Shown: positions 46,010 through 57,789, numbered from the stretch's first letter. The stretch is 64,000 bases of DNA from Micropterus salmoides (GCF_014851395.1 NW_024040485.1:13540899-13604898), one strand, 5' to 3'. Notes: generated from the sequence alone by a model not told the origin. Made by a program: numbers and translations.

Positions 46010-47760
46010 GCTAACGCTCCCAGCCCTTTTGAGCCCCACAGCGGGGTCTTCCCACCCATGACGCCAACAGGGGCAGCGGAATGGCAGCTTTTCTGCACTG
46101 GTGTGTGGAGCAAGATCTGGAACTGGTGGCATGTCTCCTGCCTCGTTTCTCCAGCTACTGCTGGACAGGGATTTGGCTTTCAGCATGGTTAAGACCTACG
46201 CTGATGCCATCTCATTCTGACATGAAGGTTTTGGTGACAGGATGGTCTTCGCACACCTGCTGGTAAAGTGTTTCCTGAGAGGCGTGCACAGACACCAAAC
46301 TGTATCACACGCCATGGCTACTTAGTGGGATTTAGCGCTGGTATTACGCGCGTTGATTCAAGCTTGATTTGTGTTCACGGTGCAATTTATACTTCTGCGT
46401 CAAATCGACGGCGTAGCCTCTGCATAGCCCCCTACCCTACGCCGTCGCCTACGGTGTAGGCTGACGTGCATCTCCTCAAAAATTACAACTACACGTTTTT
46501 TACAAATTACAATAACTACACGTCGAGGCAACGCGGGCCATAAGCCCTGTGATTGGTAGGCTAGGTAGCCTCGCAATGCCTCCGAGCCGACAGGAAGTGC
46601 CCGTGCTTTGAAGTAACTAGCGGCTAAAACAGCGGCTGTAACACGGTGGATCAATATATTTGACCAACCGAAATGACTCGTTTCACTATCAGAATGTGAT
46701 CGATTCGGTCGATAACATTTGAAAAGGCTTTATACTCCTGCGTAAGGCATTTATACTTGTGTGTCCATGTGTCCGTCATTCTGCAATTACACCCCCAAAC
46801 GCTAGTCGGCAGTAGCGCTACAGCGTACACTGTGTTGACTTTTGCTGGCCGAGCAGGCTAACTTTCGGTTTAGCGCTCCACTAACGTAAATGGCGGTAAA
46901 ATTTTATACATGCGGCTGGTGTAGCCTTTTCAAATGTTACCAACCGAATGGATCACATTCTGATAACGAAACGAGTCATTTCGCTTGGGTTGCGACGGTC
47001 AAATATATTGATTCACTGTGTTACAGCGGCCATTTTGGCTGCTAGTAAATGTTACTTTAAAGAGCGGGGTACTTCCAGTCGGCTCGGAGGCATTGCGAGG
47101 CTACCCAGCCAACCAATCACAGAGCTTACGGTCCACGTCGACTCCACATGTAGTTACATTTTTGAGGAGGTGCACGTCAGGCGACGGTGTAGCCTCTGCA
47201 TAGCCCCATAGCCTACGCCTTCACCTACGCCGTCAATTCAATGCAGAAGTATAAATTGCACTTAAAGCCCCCTTTAGAGACAGTGGTGCCAAAATTTCTC
47301 TCCACTAAAACTGCTCTGCTTTTGGTGTTAACATCAGTCAAGAGATTAAGCGATCTGTCTGCTCTCTCTGTGGCTCCTTCATACCCTTGTATCTAAGAAG
47401 ACAGCAGTTCAGCTGTCCTGCATCCTAACCTGGCCTTCATGCCCAAGAATATCACTAGCTCCTTAAAAGTGAATGTTTCTTTCCCCCTCCTCACAGGTCA
47501 AAGGAGGAGGCTACATCCTATCTTCTCTGCCTGGTGTGCGCCTTGTCTTGTTATGTGGCATGCACAACTGCCTGGCATCTTGGCCTTCCCCATGTTCTTT
47601 CAGCCGCTTTTACCTGCGAAATGTCTCTCGCTTCTCCATGACTCACTCTATACTGTGGACATGCGGTGCGTCTCCCTTCCACCGGACCACCTTCCACCTC
47701 CCTTCCACCTCTAACCCACTAGCAATAGTCTTAGAGGGCAAAGCTTATACGAAATAGAAC
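46010..47760 (+). mobile_element. DIRS/Ngaro-type retroelement remnant (tyrosine recombinase), interrupted
   Basis: Left of the palindromic MITE, a frame at about 46150-46310 reads LLLDRDLAFSMVKTYADAIS, like the core-binding region of DIRS-type tyrosine recombinases. Right of it (47282-47460) come STKTALLLVLTSVKR, LSDLSALSVAPS and, after a frame change, VLHPNLAFMPK, like the catalytic region. Further on CLVCALSCYV resembles the LCPVRALR block. Stops and frameshifts show decay. Class assigned from motif order; no terminal repeats were identified. Confidence 0.5.
46378..47262. mobile_element. Palindromic MITE (about 0.9 kb)
   Basis: The ends are inverted copies: left GTGCAATTTATACTTCTGCG (46380 on), right reads the same inward from 47262. 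The arms share GACGGCGTAG, GCCTCTGCATAGCCCC and GACGTGCATCTCCTCAAAAA. Inner blocks around GAATGTGATCGATTCGG are also inverted. It has no open frame and splits a DIRS-like remnant. A diverged half-copy may lie at 42550-42900. Confidence 0.65.
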
Positions 47761-50601
47761 AATAGTTAGGTATTGTAATGACATATTCTATGAGTTCAGG
47801 CGCAGGTCTCTAATCTATGGGCCTCACACGCTCCTTGAGTGACTGAAGACAAAAAGCTGTTTGGGAGCCAATTGTCCTGTTTCATAGCTTTGTACACATG
47901 GTGAGACTGTGCTTGTGGCCCACCGGTGGGCGTAGGCAAAAGCTCTTCATTGCTGCACGTGTGTGCGAGGGATGAATCCACTAACGATAGCCTTTGAGCC
48001 TACTTATAGTATCAGTAGTTACAAAGCAAAGATGCAGTTGCCTCATTGATAATTTACATGAATTTCTGTAACTTGGTGAAGTGGCATTTGTTTTGAGTAT
48101 TTTACATTTTCCTTGGCTGAATTGAGAGGGTTGTCAGCTGATTGCTCTCACCTGGGTCCATGGTCTATAACAGCTGGCCCATGTATTCAGTCCATGCTGT
48201 AGCATCTTGTTTTGCACGTTTACTTTAGTTTAATAAATTATACTTGTTTTATGTACCTTGTGTTGAGTCCCTCTTTGTCACATTCCCTGAGCCAGTTTGC
48301 TATACAGTAACAAGTCTGAGAGCAGTGTTGGTAGTAGAACTGTCAATGCAGTTAGGGAAAACAGTTATGAAACAAGGATCATCCCATTTTGGCGATTTGG
48401 GGGTGATCAGTGTCTGATTTTACACAGAATTACTGTTTTTCTTCCCATAAGTTAATATATAGCCTATTATGATATAAATAGCATGCTGTAAATAAGTGAA
48501 AAATATGCTTTTAATAAATCGTTTTTTAAGTGCATGAATAAATCCAAAATTATAGGCCTAGCACTTAATGAAGGAGGGGTCAGTGTGTGTGGTAGAAGAG
48601 GAAGAGAAACAGAGCAACAGCTGTGCCGAATTGTGCGTGTACCTTGCAGGACGTTGGAATCATTTATCACCATTGATGAACACACAAAGAATTTATCATT
48701 TCAAACAGTATTTTGAATAGACCTGCGAGGTGCATGCACAAGACCAGTAAATGGCAGACAGAGCAGAGAGAAAATGGTCTACAATTAGCCTCAGTTTAGC
48801 TGCAAATGTACATTGTAAGTTACAGTGACTAATGAATAGAGACTGCAGCTCTGCAGCTTCTCATGATTAAAGCGGAGCTACCATGTGTAACCCCCAATTT
48901 GTCCTGTCAGTTCCTGCATCTGAGTTTGACTGTGTTGGAAAACTATGGCCTGTAGTAAATGAGGAGAAGTGATATGTAACACCACCAATGCACCAATAGA
49001 GGGCACTCGATCACCACAAATGCCTGGTCCACAACTGTTTTGTTTGTAAATATATTTTCTGTGTTGTATAGGCCACTGTTGGAGAATAAAATAAAGAAAC
49101 AGCAAACTTAAGAAATACTGATGTCCATCTAAATAATGATTGCATTTAGAAAGCCTGACAATGACAATATACAAATTTAACACTAACTACTGCAGTCAGT
49201 AGGAACTGAACATTGTCTTGGAAGCCATTAAGTTCAAACACCATACAGCTGTGACCAATTAACACTGTCACAACCTTGGCCACCATTAAGTTGTGTTTTC
49301 ATGGCTGACACTCTACTAATTGAGATATACACTCAACCTGCTAGTAATAAACAATTTGACTTTTTTGAGGATGAAAATGCGCATTTATATATAAATCTTT
49401 GTAGTTGTGATTATAATATTTTTAGTTAGTGCTTGAGTAGCTGAGCATGACAATATATAGACACATTTCACATTTTTTCACATACACATTTTTGAGTGGC
49501 CTTTTGTTGTGGCCAGCCTAAGGCACACCTGTGCCATACCCATGCTGTCTGATCAACATCTTGATATGCCATACCTGTGAGGTGGATGGATTATCTCGGC
49601 AAAGGAGAGGTGCTCACTAACACAGATTTCGACAGATTTGTGAACAATATAGGCCTTGTGTGTACATGCAGAAAGTCTTAGATCTTTGAGTTCAGCTCGT
49701 GATGAATGGGGGCAAAAACACAAGTGTTGCATTTATAATTTTGTTCAGTGTATGTCCTGTCTCGCTCCTCCTCTTGTGGGTCTTCACCCACCTCCATCTC
49801 CACACATATTCAATATTAAAACAATAGTGTATTCTACCCTACAACACTTCTAAAGAAATAAGACTGAAATGTGACATCATCTGGATATTAGTAAAAAGTG
49901 TATGTGCATAAGACAAAAGAGAGTTAACATCAACATAAATACAAGCAAGGTTTGTGTGCTGTGTACTGTATCACATGACTTTCACAGCTTTCAGAGTTGC
50001 AGTCCACTTGCAAACGCCCATTGTATTCATGTGTCTAGTCTTGTATTTAATCAGCCCTGAGTGCAGGTGCTAGAAACAATTTGTTAAAATCCATCAGTTA
50101 TTATGGCCTTCCTGAGCCTCTGAAACAGCCTGCTAGCAACAATTTTTAACTGGCTGTGTGTGTCTGTTTTGCAAAATGTGTAGTATGTGGGTTCTTATAA
50201 TAATGTGAACGCCGCAGCCCAAGATTAATAAAGCTGAGCAAGGAAAGCTGCACCTTAAGGTTCAGTGTATCTTTCAATAAACACCTTAAACATTATTCTA
50301 ATAAACATGTTGATGGTTATCCTAACAAAACTAGGCATATAAAATATTCACACATGATGGATACATTAAAATCTTCAACGACTGTGGGTTGCCTATCAAA
50401 TTAGATCTCAAATGCTAAATCTCCATTGAGGAAGATGTTAGCATTTTGAGAGAGAAAATGCTTGTGGCTACATTTTGATGCCTTTTATGTGCTTATAGAG
50501 ATGTATCTGCATTTATAAATAAAAAAGAGAGCAGTTTATAAATTTCTTTCTGATCTGCCGAAAGCTAAGCTTCACACTTTAGTTGGTCATGTGACACACT
50601 A

Positions 50602-50656
50602 ATCCATCCATCCATCCATTGTCAACCGCTTATCCTGCGTACTGGGTCGTGGGGTG
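50602..50656. repeat. ATCC-type dispersed repeat, short copy
   Basis: (ATCC)n then TTGTCAACCGCTTATCCTGC and GTACTGGGTCGTGGGG. Confidence 0.6.
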
Positions 50657-51429
50657 ACACACTAATAAAATCTTTTAAAAAAACATAAAACCCCTAACGT
50701 TGGTGGTAAATATCTCCTAAATTAATCATTTTTATCTTATACCAGGTGCAACTTTAAGAAATAAACATCTTTTGAGTAGGTGAAAGCTTTAAAGGAGTCT
50801 GCTGCAAAAATGCCATTGCAGTAAGCTTTTAAAGTTGAGTAGGTTGAAAGAAAGTTGAGTCTGTACTCCCATTGAAACCCATTCATTTCAAAATGCATAA
50901 ACATGTTAATACAAAATCAGCCATTACAGATATCAGCAATGGAGGTAACAGCATGAATTTGTGCCTGAATTTGTGTCACCGTGTCTTTCATGCAAATGAG
51001 CCCATCCTAAGCAATGCACCAGGCTCACAAAACTCACATCAAACTGTAAAACTAGGGAAGGCTGATTAAATATGAATCAATATCCTGTTACTGGATTGCC
51101 TGTTTCTCGCCGAGTTCATTGGTCCAGTGCGTCCAAACACGTCCTCACCAGAATCTGTCACTATGAACACATGTCAAGACCATATGCTGCATTCCTATCA
51201 AAGTTGGGGGTTTTTGCATAACACTAAAAGCCAACAAAAAACATGGCTGACGGTGACAAACTGATGGTTCTTTGTCAAGTGTACACACAATTGAACCCTC
51301 AGCAGTGCCCTTGGAAACTGTAATAATAAGATAACATTGTAATTTTCACAATGTTGTTTAGTGTTATATAGTGCCATATCTGATACTGTACTTTCTGCTT
51401 ATCTGAAATGGAGAAGTAACATGCTCTTG

Positions 51430-51988
51430 AGAAATATCAACTCAACAGGACTCATAATCTAAGGATTGCAGGTTTGACTCTTGCTCTCAACAACTTTTTT
51501 TTTTCTTCTTTTGTGTGTTTTTCAGTTGTTATTATGAAGGGATTCAGGGGAATCCAATTACACATTTCCTGATGGCTATTTCAAAGGTTCCAAATTAACC
51601 GTCAGGAAATGTTTAACATTAAATGGATTTCCCTGAATGAGAAGCACAGGAATTTCCTCTACATGGGAATGATGGGGAAGTTAAAAGTCCATAGGTAGAT
51701 GGATGTGGACCAATCGCCAGTCTCTTCATAAGAACTTTGTTGAAGAGGATTATGAAAAAGATAAAAAAGAAAAAAAGGTTGATCTTCCGTGAGGATCAAA
51801 TCCACAACTTTAAAAGTATGATTCCTGTGCTCTACCAACTGAGCTAACCAGTGACACAAATACTTGCAGTGAAACTGGCATTAAACCACTGCGTTAAACT
51901 ATTGCTTTGTTATCTCGAAATCGCAAGAAATCACGGGAAAACGGAGTAAAACAATGTTTGAATCAATGGCTGCTTAGGGCTTCTGTAC
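51430..51988. mobile_element. Second fold-back element copy, left arm truncated
   Basis: Shares GGACTCATAATCTAAGGATT, GAATTTCCTCT, TGGACCAATCGCC, TCTTCATAAGAACTTTGTTG and AAACGGAGTAAAACA with 23145-23916, and ends TTAGGGCTTCTGTAC, the same terminus in reverse. The outer left arm with its GATAACG repeats is missing. Confidence 0.6.
51785..51857 (-). pseudogene. tRNA-like module in the fold-back right arm
   Basis: On the - strand TAGCTCAGTTGG (51846-51835) is a perfect A box and GGATTTGATCC (51803-51793) is a near-perfect B box. Spacing and GGTAGAGCACAGG after the A box are tRNA-like, and GGAATCATAC may be a mutated Met anticodon arm. The 5' and 3' ends do not form a good acceptor stem, so it is probably a tRNA-derived module rather than a tRNA gene. 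Confidence 0.55.
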
Positions 51989-53099
51989 CAGAAAGAGTCA
52001 TGTTATAAAAACATCTCCACCTAGTGGTGAATTTGTGAATCCATTGCAAGGTGAGATGGTACCTATTCAGTTTACGATGTATCATAAAGATGCCAAAGTA
52101 AACTGCAAAATAAAGGTGGATATAAAAATCAATAATTCATCAGTATCACTTTTGTCACACACATATATATTTGTACATGAATGCAAGTGTGCTTCAAAGA
52201 TTATGTTCACTAGGCTGGATCTTTATTAAAAACTGGTGTATTTGGTGGCAGTCTCAGTGCTACAGCAAATTCATCAGTTGATCCTGGCTAGGGAGTCTAT
52301 ATGCACCAATGTTATGATGAACAAAGTGGTCTCTAGTCATCATAAGAAACCTACAACTACTACTTAAAATTAAAATACATCAAATAAATTAAAAGTTTGT
52401 CATAGTTTTAGACAGGCACTCCTCTTTGTGTAAGTTATTAGATAAAAATCCAAACGTTACATCTTAAATCTACAGAACCAATCTTATCACACTATGTAGA
52501 TGGGTGGCAATGGCGTTTCGGATAAGCCACATTCCTTTGGCCTTTGACATATTGTTTTACATATCAGCAGGTGGTGCTATATGTCCATGTAGGAAGTATC
52601 GGGAACACAGAGCAGCAGACTTGGGAAACAAATTTGTGTTCAAATACTTTTGTGGAGGTATTATGTTGCTCCTTTCTCTCCTTTTCAAAAGATCAACATA
52701 AAAAAGATAAAGTAGTAAAGTGTGGTTAATTTTCGCTTGAACATTTTCAAACAACCTAATAATATACATAACATACATAAAGGGGAAGAAGTTGCCTCAT
52801 TTATACTTTACATGTATTTCTGTAACATGGTCATCATGATGGTGGAAATTGCATCTCCTCTGGTTTAACCTCCATATTAGACAGAGCATGTGTTATCTTT
52901 AGTAGCTTTTGTTTCACAATTGTACATAAATAATTAGGTAATCTGTCAATCAAGGAAGCAGACTCAAAACAAAGGTTACTGGACTGGTTTCACAAGAAGA
53001 ACAGGTTTGATCTGGAATGTCCTCTTTCTTTTGAACCGTAACTTAACATAACATCAAATCCTGTAATTGTTAAAGTGAGTATGAGATAATACTGTTTTA

Positions 53100-53340
53100 A
53101 ACTCCACTACATAGTAAATCTTTTTTTGACCAAGAGATTATGAGACATAAGACAGGAGTAAAAACAGGTATATTTTACTTGACTGGATAAACCTATGACA
53201 CATAGTCTCTCAGATAGTTTTACAGTGTAACTGCTCAATGAACCCATTAACCATTAACGCTAAGCGACTTTTATCCAGTAGCTTCAGCAAATAAGCTATT
53301 GCCGCAATCAGCAGTTGTAAGGTTGAGGGTTATGCTCACA
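53100..53340. repeat. Segment resembling the 3' flank of cyp8b1
   Basis: Shares ordered blocks with 56470-56660: TTGACTGGATAAACCTA versus TTGACTAGATAAACCTA, a following AGTGTAACTGCTCAATGAACCC versus AGTGTAGTTGCTCAGTGACC type block, then GCTATTGCCGCAAT versus ACTATCGCCACAT. About 190-240 bp, diverged. Confidence 0.55.
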
Positions 53341-53526
53341 ATCATTTCACTGTGCTCGGTGTGGTGTGATCTGCTTTCTTCTTGCTGCCACTGGCCTGCT
53401 CACAGATTGTAGGCAGTGCATCCAACATTCCTCTGTTATCTGTATTAATTAAATGATTTAAAGAACAAACAAACCAACTTTTAATGCAATTACAATTATT
53501 ACTACTGCCATTCCTGCTGTGATGAT

Positions 53527-53625
53527 CCATCCATCCATCCATCGTCAACCGCTTATCCTGCATACAGGGTGGCGGGGGGGCTGGAGCTAATCCCATCTTA
53601 CATCGGGCGAAAGGCGGGGTACAGT
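53527..53625. repeat. ATCC-type dispersed repeat
   Basis: (ATCC)n then CGTCAACCGCTTATCCTGC, GGCTGGAGCTAATCCC and AAAGGCGGGGTACA, matching the 44177 copy. Confidence 0.6.
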
Positions 53626-53814
53626 GATGATGATGAATGTTATTATTACAAGGTACAAGGTGGATCTTTTTATCATTTTACAAAACAAGGTTGTATAGTA
53701 TGGAATATAGAAGATAGAAGTTGTAGTTTTTGCTACTCTCAAGAAGCAAGCGTTATATACAAAAATGATCTATAAACTAGAGGGGTCAAGTCAAAGAAAT
53801 AAAACTATTTAACA

Positions 53815-54362
53815 TGATGGAGTGCTGAGGATGAATTTAAGACTCACAGCCTGGGGGAAGAAACTGCTCTGTAGTCTAGTGGTAAGACAGCGGATACTTC
53901 TACATCTCTTTCCAGACAGCAGCAGGGTGAACAGGCTCTGGTTGGGGTGGGAGCTGTCCTTGAGTATCCTTTGGGCTCTGCGTAGGCACCTCACCTCAGC
54001 GATCTCGCTGGTGCTTGGTAGATGGGCACCAATGATCTTCTGAGCAGTTTTAATCACCTGCTGCAGAGCCCTCCTCTCCAAGGCCGTCACATCCCATGCC
54101 AGTTCTTGGATCTTGGTAGTCAAATACAACCGTTTCTTTACCACCGTGTAGATGGCCATGTCATGTTCTCTGGGATGTTGATTCCCAGGAACCTAAAACT
54201 GTTCACCTGCTCCATGTCAGCTCCACTGATGTAGACAGAAGTGTGTGCCTCATTTTTTCATAAAATTAATCACCAGCTCATTGGTTTTGCCGATGTTGAG
54301 CTGTAGGTTGTTCTCTATACCACTCTGCAAGATTGTTGATTTCCTCCCGATAAGTCTCATCC
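53815..54362 (-). mobile_element. LINE ORF2 3' fragment (antisense)
   Basis: The - strand frames read ENNLQLNIGKTNELVINF, then GADMEQVNSF, then ALERRALQQVIKTAQKIIG, EVRCLRRAQRILKDSSHP and LLSGKRCRSI, ending SFFPQAVSLKF. These are the C-terminal blocks of a common fish LINE reverse transcriptase (blocks ending RYRSIR and SFFPQA). Frameshifts separate the parts. It lies about 450 bp upstream of cyp8b1. Confidence 0.7.
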
Positions 54363-54389
54363 TTGTTATCATTATTTGTAATATTATTA

Positions 54390-54425
54390 TTACTACTACT
54401 ACTATTACTACTACTACTACTACTG
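54390..54425. repeat. (TAC)n/(ACT)n microsatellite
   Basis: About 36 bp of TAC/ACT trinucleotides upstream of cyp8b1. Confidence 0.85.
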
Positions 54426-54807
54426 TACTGTACTTCTGTCACTGTTGATATTAATAGGTATTATTATTGATAGCAGCTTCAGATACGAATATAATTCTCT
54501 TTTTTTAATATCAAATGATGTTAAAATCTACCAACAGAACACAAATACTTCTTACATAAATATTTCAGTCAGGAGAGACTTCATTCTGAATGAACGGATA
54601 TTATTTAATTAATTGTGTGTACAATAAAGATGAGAAATGCAAACGTAGTTGTGTGAACGTCACTGCTTTATTGGAAAGAAAAGTGTATGCATTTCCTGGA
54701 ATCCTGAAACCCGTCCCACAAGCAATGGGAGGAGTAAAAGTCTGTTTAAATTACAGGTTGTGGACCTTAACTCCAAAATCACTGTGTGGCTGCCAGAGCA
54801 CTCAGTC

Positions 54808-56334
54808 ATGGGACTACTGCTGTCTATTGTTCTTGGTTTTCTTGCTGCCCTGATTGGAGGGCTGTACCTACTCGGGGTGTTTAGACAGCGGCAACCAGGA
54901 GAACCCCCCTTGGATAAGGGACTCATCCCTTGGCTGGGTCATGTCTTAGAGTTTCGCAGGAACACGTTAAAGTTCCTGGATAGGATGAAACAAAAGCACG
55001 GCGATGTTTTTACAGTACAGCTGGGAGGGCATTACATCACATTCCTTCAGGACCCTCTTTCATTTGGAGCACTTGTTAAGGAGAGTCGAGAAAAACTGGA
55101 CTTCAGCAAGTTTGCTGTGCATCTGGTGCGTAGAGTGTTTGGTTACGTTGCTATAGAGAACGACCACAAAATTCTCCACGAGTCCAGCAGCAAGCATCTG
55201 AAAGGGGATGGACTGCAGGTAATGACACAAGCCATGATGACTAATTTGCAGAATCTGTTGTTGCACAACATCAGCTCAGCTACAGACCAAAGGACCTGGA
55301 TGGAAGACGGACTGTTCATGTACAGCTACAATATTCTCTTTAGGGCTGGCTACTTATCCTTGTATGGCAATGTGTCAGAGGGAAGTGAGGAGAAAGCCAA
55401 AGAGAAAGACAGTGCTGAATCAGAAGCCTTATTTCACGAATTTCGTAAATATGACCAACTCTTCCCCAACCTGGCTTATGGGATCCTGCCACCAAGGGAA
55501 AGGTTGGAAGCACAGAGACTAATGGGATTCTTCTGGAATTCTCTGTCAGTGCAGAAGATGAAGACCAAGGACAACATCAGTCGCTGGGTGTGGGAGATAC
55601 AGCAAGCCAAAGAGGAGTTGGGAATGAATGAGTCAATGATAAACAGGTACATGTTTGTGCTTCTTTGGGCCTCTCAGGGCAACACAGGGCCTTCTGCATT
55701 CTGGCTGCTCCTCTACCTCATGAAAAACCCAGAAGCCATGACAGCAGTGAAGGGAGAGATAGATAAGGTTCTGAAGGAATCCGGGCAGGAAGTCCTACGT
55801 GGTGGCCCTTTAATCAACCTGACGCATGAAATGCTGATGAAAACACCAATCCTGGACAGTGCTGTAGAGGAGACCCTCCGACTCACTGCTTCACCCCTCC
55901 TCACCAGAGAAGTGCTTCAGGACATGACCCTCAAGATGGCTGATGGGCGCGGATACTTCCTTCGCAAGGGCGACAGAGTGGCAGTCTTTCCTTACAGTGC
56001 CGTTCATATTGACCCAGAGATCCACCCTGACCCACATTCATTCAAATACGACCGCTTTCTGAATCCAGACGGGATGAAGAAAACTGACTTTTACAAAGCA
56101 GGGAAGAAGGTGAAGTACTACAACATGCCCTGGGGTGCTGGGGTGTCCATGTGCCCTGGTCGTTTCTTTGCCACTAATGAGCTGAAACAGTTTGCTTTTC
56201 TCATGTTGGTCTATTTTGAGATTGAGCTGAAGAATCCTGATGAGAAGATACCTGAATTTGACTTCAGGCGATGGGGCTTTGGTTCGATACAACCTACCAG
56301 AGACGTTCAATTTCGATACAGACTCAGATATTAA
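54808..56334 (+). CDS. cyp8b1: Sterol 12-alpha-hydroxylase, cytochrome P450 8B1
   Basis: ER-membrane P450 that adds the 12-alpha hydroxyl to 7-alpha-hydroxy-4-cholesten-3-one in bile-acid synthesis, so setting the share of cholic-type bile acids. Single exon, 508 aa from the Met at 54808; human is 501 aa and also intronless. The N-terminal anchor is MGLLLSIVLGFLAALIGGLY, followed by RQRQPGEPPLDKGLIPWLGH. Family blocks: KHGDVFTVQLGGHYITF (63-79), RAGYLSLYGN (179-188), the I-helix segment LLWASQGNTGPSAFW (285-299) in place of AGxxT, the ExxR motif as EETLR (E355, R358), PERF-region KYDRFLNP, and heme loop PWGAGVSMCPGRFFA with Cys449. The frame is open upstream to another ATG at 54649, but homology begins at 54808, so I prefer that start. 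All key residues are present and it should be functional. Fish may have several cyp8b copies; which one this is cannot be told. Confidence 0.95.
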   Translation: MGLLLSIVLGFLAALIGGLYLLGVFRQRQPGEPPLDKGLIPWLGHVLEFRRNTLKFLDRMKQKHGDVFTVQLGGHYITFLQDPLSFGALVKESREKLDFSKFAVHLVRRVFGYVAIENDHKILHESSSKHLKGDGLQVMTQAMMTNLQNLLLHNISSATDQRTWMEDGLFMYSYNILFRAGYLSLYGNVSEGSEEKAKEKDSAESEALFHEFRKYDQLFPNLAYGILPPRERLEAQRLMGFFWNSLSVQKMKTKDNISRWVWEIQQAKEELGMNESMINRYMFVLLWASQGNTGPSAFWLLLYLMKNPEAMTAVKGEIDKVLKESGQEVLRGGPLINLTHEMLMKTPILDSAVEETLRLTASPLLTREVLQDMTLKMADGRGYFLRKGDRVAVFPYSAVHIDPEIHPDPHSFKYDRFLNPDGMKKTDFYKAGKKVKYYNMPWGAGVSMCPGRFFATNELKQFAFLMLVYFEIELKNPDEKIPEFDFRRWGFGSIQPTRDVQFRYRLRY

Positions 56335-57785
56335 ACCAATCAGTAAGTTTTTTGTGCACACATTTTATTATGTTGTGGGTCTGTTTTTAGATTTTTTCAA
56401 CCTGTAATTTAGACTTCATTTGACCAAAATTACAAGATCACATTTTATGATGTCAGAGACTATTGATTCAATGAGACCAGAGTAGTGACAAAGTACATTT
56501 TCCTTGACTAGATAAACCTAGATTGGTCTCTGAACTTTATTGTTTTCCAGTGTAGTTGCTCAGTGACCCATGACTGGTACTTTATTTTAGCAACTTAGAG
56601 CAGCTACAGTAATTTAACTATCGCCACATTTAAATAATATTGTTGCTTACACTCACATCATTCAACAGAGCTGACTGTGCAGTTTATATGACTGATGTTG
56701 GAATCTATTATCAGAATCTTGATTTTGAGAGAATTGTAAGTCCATATGTAATCCAACTGTAGTTAGGCCTATGTACCTTTTAACATGTTAATATGAGTCA
56801 TGACATATATATCACTATTTCTGAAACAGCTTCTGCATCTGTATTTTACATAAATCTTCCTGATTGAAATTTAGCTCTGGTTAACATCCTTAAAGAATGT
56901 ATTTCTACAAGTTGGTGGTGGAGGAAGTGGTTTAATTAGGTGATTGCTGTCATACAATATCACAAACTGGAGAAAAATATAATCTATACTCACATTACTT
57001 TCAGTGTCTCAAAGAAATTAATATAACAGAACATAAAAGAACATAACAGTCATCTAGGGAATCATAATTTATATTTGGGCTTGGGGAGGGTATCAAGTCG
57101 GTTCGAGTCAAAAGGCTGAAGTCCAAATGAAGTCACAAGCCAGTAGGGTTAAAATCAAAATCAAGTTGCAAGTCTTTTTTGATTTTGTCAATTTGAGTCT
57201 AAAGTTATCATATTTGTGACTCAAGTCCACACCTCTGCTGTCTGGGAATATGTATTGGCTGTTTTTATTTAAAAAGTCCTTCTCCATTTTAAGGAGAAAT
57301 GCTGTTTTGCATTCAGACGATACAGGGACAAAAAAGGTCCAGAACATACTGATTTCCATTACTGATTTGCTGTTAAATTGGATCTAACATTTTTTTTACT
57401 TTATTTACTTTATGAAACTAAACAATATATTACTCTTTTTATATGAATGATCACATTACATGTTTAATTATCAGTTGAGAAAAATCTTCAGTTCATGCTT
57501 TGAAATCAGTTTTTCAACCAACAAAGACAAACTTAAGAATTTCAAAAAGCTTACAATGAAGACAAAGAAGATTTTCACCCCACCCTCACATTTTTCCTAA
57601 AACAGCTGCTTTGATGTTTGTTGAAACATTCAGTGCTCATGTGTAAACACGCCAGGCACACATCTGGCCTTAATGCATACCACATGACATTGGTCAAACA
57701 GAGTCAGTATTTGCAGAGCAAAGCCTGTGACTTGATGTTTTGTTTTGCCCTTTCCAATTAAACATTGTACAAACATAAAGATTCA
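56335..57785 (+). other. cyp8b1 3' UTR and flank
   Basis: No gene seen. The 56470-56660 part matches a segment upstream of the gene (53100-53340). ATTAAA at about 57759 is a possible poly(A) signal, with no firm support. Confidence 0.35.
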
Positions 57786-57789
57786 TATG

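Larger units (their letters stand above)
51345..52290. repeat. Diverged local duplication with a fold-back element inside
   Basis: Counterpart of 43558-44010. The shared blocks flank about 0.56 kb (51430-51988) that is absent from the other copy and matches the fold-back family of 23145-23916. Confidence 0.65.

Noticed and set aside
41900..54800. An ACKR2-like chemokine receptor between higd1a and cyp8b1, as in human
   Set aside because: No seven-transmembrane frame was found; the stretch is repeats and flanks.
54649..54807. N-terminal extension of CYP8B1
   Set aside because: The frame is open, but the sequence has no likeness to P450s and the membrane anchor starts at the Met at 54808.
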